A stretch of 14,791 nt of DNA from Deltaproteobacteria bacterium (lineage in GTDB: Bacteria > Bdellovibrionota_B > Oligoflexia > Oligoflexales > Bog-1112). Below, piece by piece: positions 13,302 through 14,791 of the stretch. How positions within the stretch are numbered: the first letter of the stretch is position 1; each line of letters begins with the position of its first letter. The stretch covers positions 43,969 to 58,759 of the forward strand of contig JACPKR010000027.1 of the NCBI GenBank assembly GCA_016186945.1. Reading direction: 5' to 3'. Both the position numbers and the translations under genes were made by a program. The notes beneath the pieces were generated by a model. It was given only the letters and a program-made list of their open reading frames with translations. It was not told where the DNA came from and made no database searches.

Positions 13302-14423
13302 ATGGAGAGATATCTAAAATCGTTTATTATCGAAGACTTAAAAGAAAAAATGGTCTTTGTGGGTGGACCCAGGCAGGTGGGAAAAACGACGCTGGCCCTG
13401 AGCCTTTTGAAGGCAGCAGATGAACGCGATCCTGCCTACTTTAACTATGATGATCAAAAGTCCAGGGCTGCAATTTTGGAGGGGCGTTTTCCTGCCCATG
13501 CACCCATCGTTGTTCTGGATGAACTTCACAAATTTAAAAACTGGCGAAATCTTCTAAAGGGCTTTTATGATACGTCTCGAAGCTATAGAAAATTTCTGGT
13601 TACAGGGTCAGCGAGGCTTGATTTCTATAGAAGAGGGGGAGATTCCCTGCAAGGGCGTTATCACTACTACAGACTACACCCACTCCATCTCGATGAAGTT
13701 TCAGATATGGCAAGGCTTCTCGTTTTTGGTGGTTTCCCAGAGCCATACTTTAAAGGTAACAGCAGGCACTGGAATCGCTGGCAGAATGAGCGTCGTGTTC
13801 GCGTCTTGCAAGAGGACCTTATTTCCTTGGAACAGGTACGAGAAGTAAGTCAGGTCGATCTTCTAGCTTCAGTCCTTTCCGATCGGGTGGGGTCTCTGCT
13901 GTCCGTTAAAAACCTCGCAAAAGATCTAGGGGTTGCCTTTGAAACCGCTGATCGTTGGATCGAGATTTTAGAAAATCTGTATTACTGCTTTAGAATTCAA
14001 CCCTACGGAACTAAAGAACTACAAACGACAAAAAAGGAACGAAAGCTCTATATGTGGGATTGGTCTCTATGTCAGACGGCAGGTGCTAGATTTGAAAATT
14101 TCCTCGCATCTTATCTTCTCAAGTACTGCCACTTTCGCCAGGACTACTATGGAGACAATCTGCAGTTAGGATTTCTTCGCGATCGGGAACAGAGAGAAAT
14201 AGACTTTGTGATCATTAAGAATCGAAAAATCATCGCTGGGATCGAATGCAAGACAAATTCCACCGCCATCAGTCCAAACATCAAGTATTTCGCAAAGAAA
14301 ACAAAGATCCCACAGTTCTTTCAATTTCATCAGGGGAGTGAAGATGCAGAGATTATGGAATATAGGACGAGGTGCGTCCCCTTCGCACAAGTTCCTATGA
14401 TATTTCCATGTGGGATGATCTAA
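13302..14423 (+). CDS. AAA ATPase with DUF4143 domain
   Basis: The protein has 373 residues and is full length for the AAA/DUF4143 family. The start ATG at 13302 has only GGTGG ahead of it, but the family usually opens as this one does (MERYL...). The earlier in-frame ATG (13266) and GTG (13236) lie inside the inverted repeat. Walker A is GPRQVGKT (22-29), Walker B is VVLDELHK with Asp73 and Glu74, and TGSARL (101-106) is a sensor-like element. A C-terminal DUF4143 region carries a PD-(D/E)xK-like pattern, Asp301 then E315-x-K317 (EIDFVII...IECK), which suggests a nuclease-type fold. The biological role of this very common family is not settled; roles in mobile DNA or stress have been proposed. 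The stop overlaps the convergent neighbour by 4 bp. It may have been horizontally acquired. Confidence 0.88.
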   Translation: MERYLKSFIIEDLKEKMVFVGGPRQVGKTTLALSLLKAADERDPAYFNYDDQKSRAAILEGRFPAHAPIVVLDELHKFKNWRNLLKGFYDTSRSYRKFLVTGSARLDFYRRGGDSLQGRYHYYRLHPLHLDEVSDMARLLVFGGFPEPYFKGNSRHWNRWQNERRVRVLQEDLISLEQVREVSQVDLLASVLSDRVGSLLSVKNLAKDLGVAFETADRWIEILENLYYCFRIQPYGTKELQTTKKERKLYMWDWSLCQTAGARFENFLASYLLKYCHFRQDYYGDNLQLGFLRDREQREIDFVIIKNRKIIAGIECKTNSTAISPNIKYFAKKTKIPQFFQFHQGSEDAEIMEYRTRCVPFAQVPMIFPCGMI

Positions 14424-14791
14424 AAAGAATTAGGGTAATGCCAATCCAAGGGGGCACCATTTTTCTTTTTCCATTGTTCAGCGTACTCCCTTACTTTTGG
14501 GTCCGGTCTAGCTGCACTTTCTCTAATGAGCTGCTCGAATTGGGGTAACAACGTGCGGTCGGAATGGAGACGGGAACTCATCTCCACTGGCAGTAGGGAA
14601 GAGAGGTGATTGTTGGAAGCAAAAAATTCACTGTTTATGCCCAATCTTTCCATGTCGCCCATTAGGACACCAACCCAGAATCGGTCGTAGTTAGCCATCT
14701 TGAATATCACCTTCTTTTTCAACATGTGGTCATGATAGGAAAAGAAAAAGCCGGCACCCGGATCTATGTTTCTAAATATCCGCACGTGCTC
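14420..14791 (-). CDS. Hypothetical protein, 5' end cut by the window edge
   Basis: Not recognised. The frame is open from the right edge to a TAG at 14420-14422, giving at least 123 visible residues. A GTG at 14783-14785 could start it, but the frame runs on upstream, so the true start is probably outside. No signal peptide is visible in the part seen. It is rich in aromatic and charged residues (YDRFWVGVLMGDMERLG, EQLIRESAARPDPKVREYAEQW, a C-terminal LDWHYPNSF) and is likely alpha-helical. It converges on the ATPase gene and shares CTAA with its stop. Codon use does not clearly set it apart from its neighbours. Function and family are unknown. Confidence 0.6.
   Translation of the reverse strand, partial: EHVRIFRNIDPGAGFFFSYHDHMLKKKVIFKMANYDRFWVGVLMGDMERLGINSEFFASNNHLSSLLPVEMSSRLHSDRTLLPQFEQLIRESAARPDPKVREYAEQWKKKNGAPLDWHYPNSF

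Overview
The window looks like chromosomal sequence from a flagellated Gram-negative bacterium. It carries a lipid A/lysophospholipid-type acyltransferase, three predicted lipoproteins of which two fit outer-membrane sorting, an LpoB-type penicillin-binding-protein activator, a flagellin and periplasmic ModA. Genes are tightly packed in short operons with ATGA, 7-bp and CTAG overlaps, and several starts are GTG or TTG backed by strong Shine-Dalgarno (SD) sequences. Overall character (SthA, LpoB with a COG3014 protein, a small secreted protein with a VYLNG motif, a divergent flagellin) recalls Bdellovibrionota/Oligoflexia or another deep proteobacterial-type lineage. That placement is inference with low certainty.

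Layout. (1) Positions 1-163 hold a tandem array of a 21-bp unit with two palindromic hairpins, which runs into the stop codon of gcdH. (2) 160-3086, minus strand: lipA, then a lipid A-type acyltransferase, then gcdH, an operon with a 7-bp overlap and a 9-bp gap. (3) 3261-4661, plus strand: sthA, divergent from lipA across a promoter-bearing gap. (4) 4683-6187, minus strand: a small secreted protein, a small helical protein and yggS, the last two joined by an ATGA overlap. (5) 6249-8153, plus strand: two lipoproteins, LpoB-like and COG3014-like. (6) 8303-10236, plus strand: a lipoprotein with a glycine-rich linker and a three-module cysteine domain resembling eukaryotic dermatopontin, followed 8 bp later by an unusual flagellin. 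(7) 10233-13109, minus strand: modA, modB, modC and yfbR, with a compound inverted repeat between modA and modB and a 158-bp out-of-frame overlap between modC and yfbR. (8) 13302-14423, plus strand: an AAA ATPase of the DUF4143 family behind a 14-bp perfect inverted repeat. (9) 14420 to the right edge, minus strand: an unrecognised gene cut by the window end.

How they work together. ModABC imports molybdate. LipA makes the lipoyl cofactor, and GcdH oxidises glutaryl-CoA, which is formed by a lipoate-dependent 2-oxoacid dehydrogenase in lysine and tryptophan breakdown, so a metabolic link within that operon is possible. SthA rebalances NADPH and NADH. LpoB and the COG3014 protein point to control of peptidoglycan synthesis at the envelope. 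The dermatopontin-like lipoprotein with flagellin suggests a surface or flagellum-associated unit and is the most novel-looking part of the window.

Three families of short repeats lie in or beside intergenic gaps: the 21/63-bp array at the left edge, a 46-bp palindromic element present near 8.2 kb and 13.2 kb, and the two-armed element at 12.24-12.35 kb that supplies the last codons of modA. No rRNA, tRNA, CRISPR array, transposase or integrase was seen. Apart from these repeats there is no non-coding stretch longer than 300 bases.
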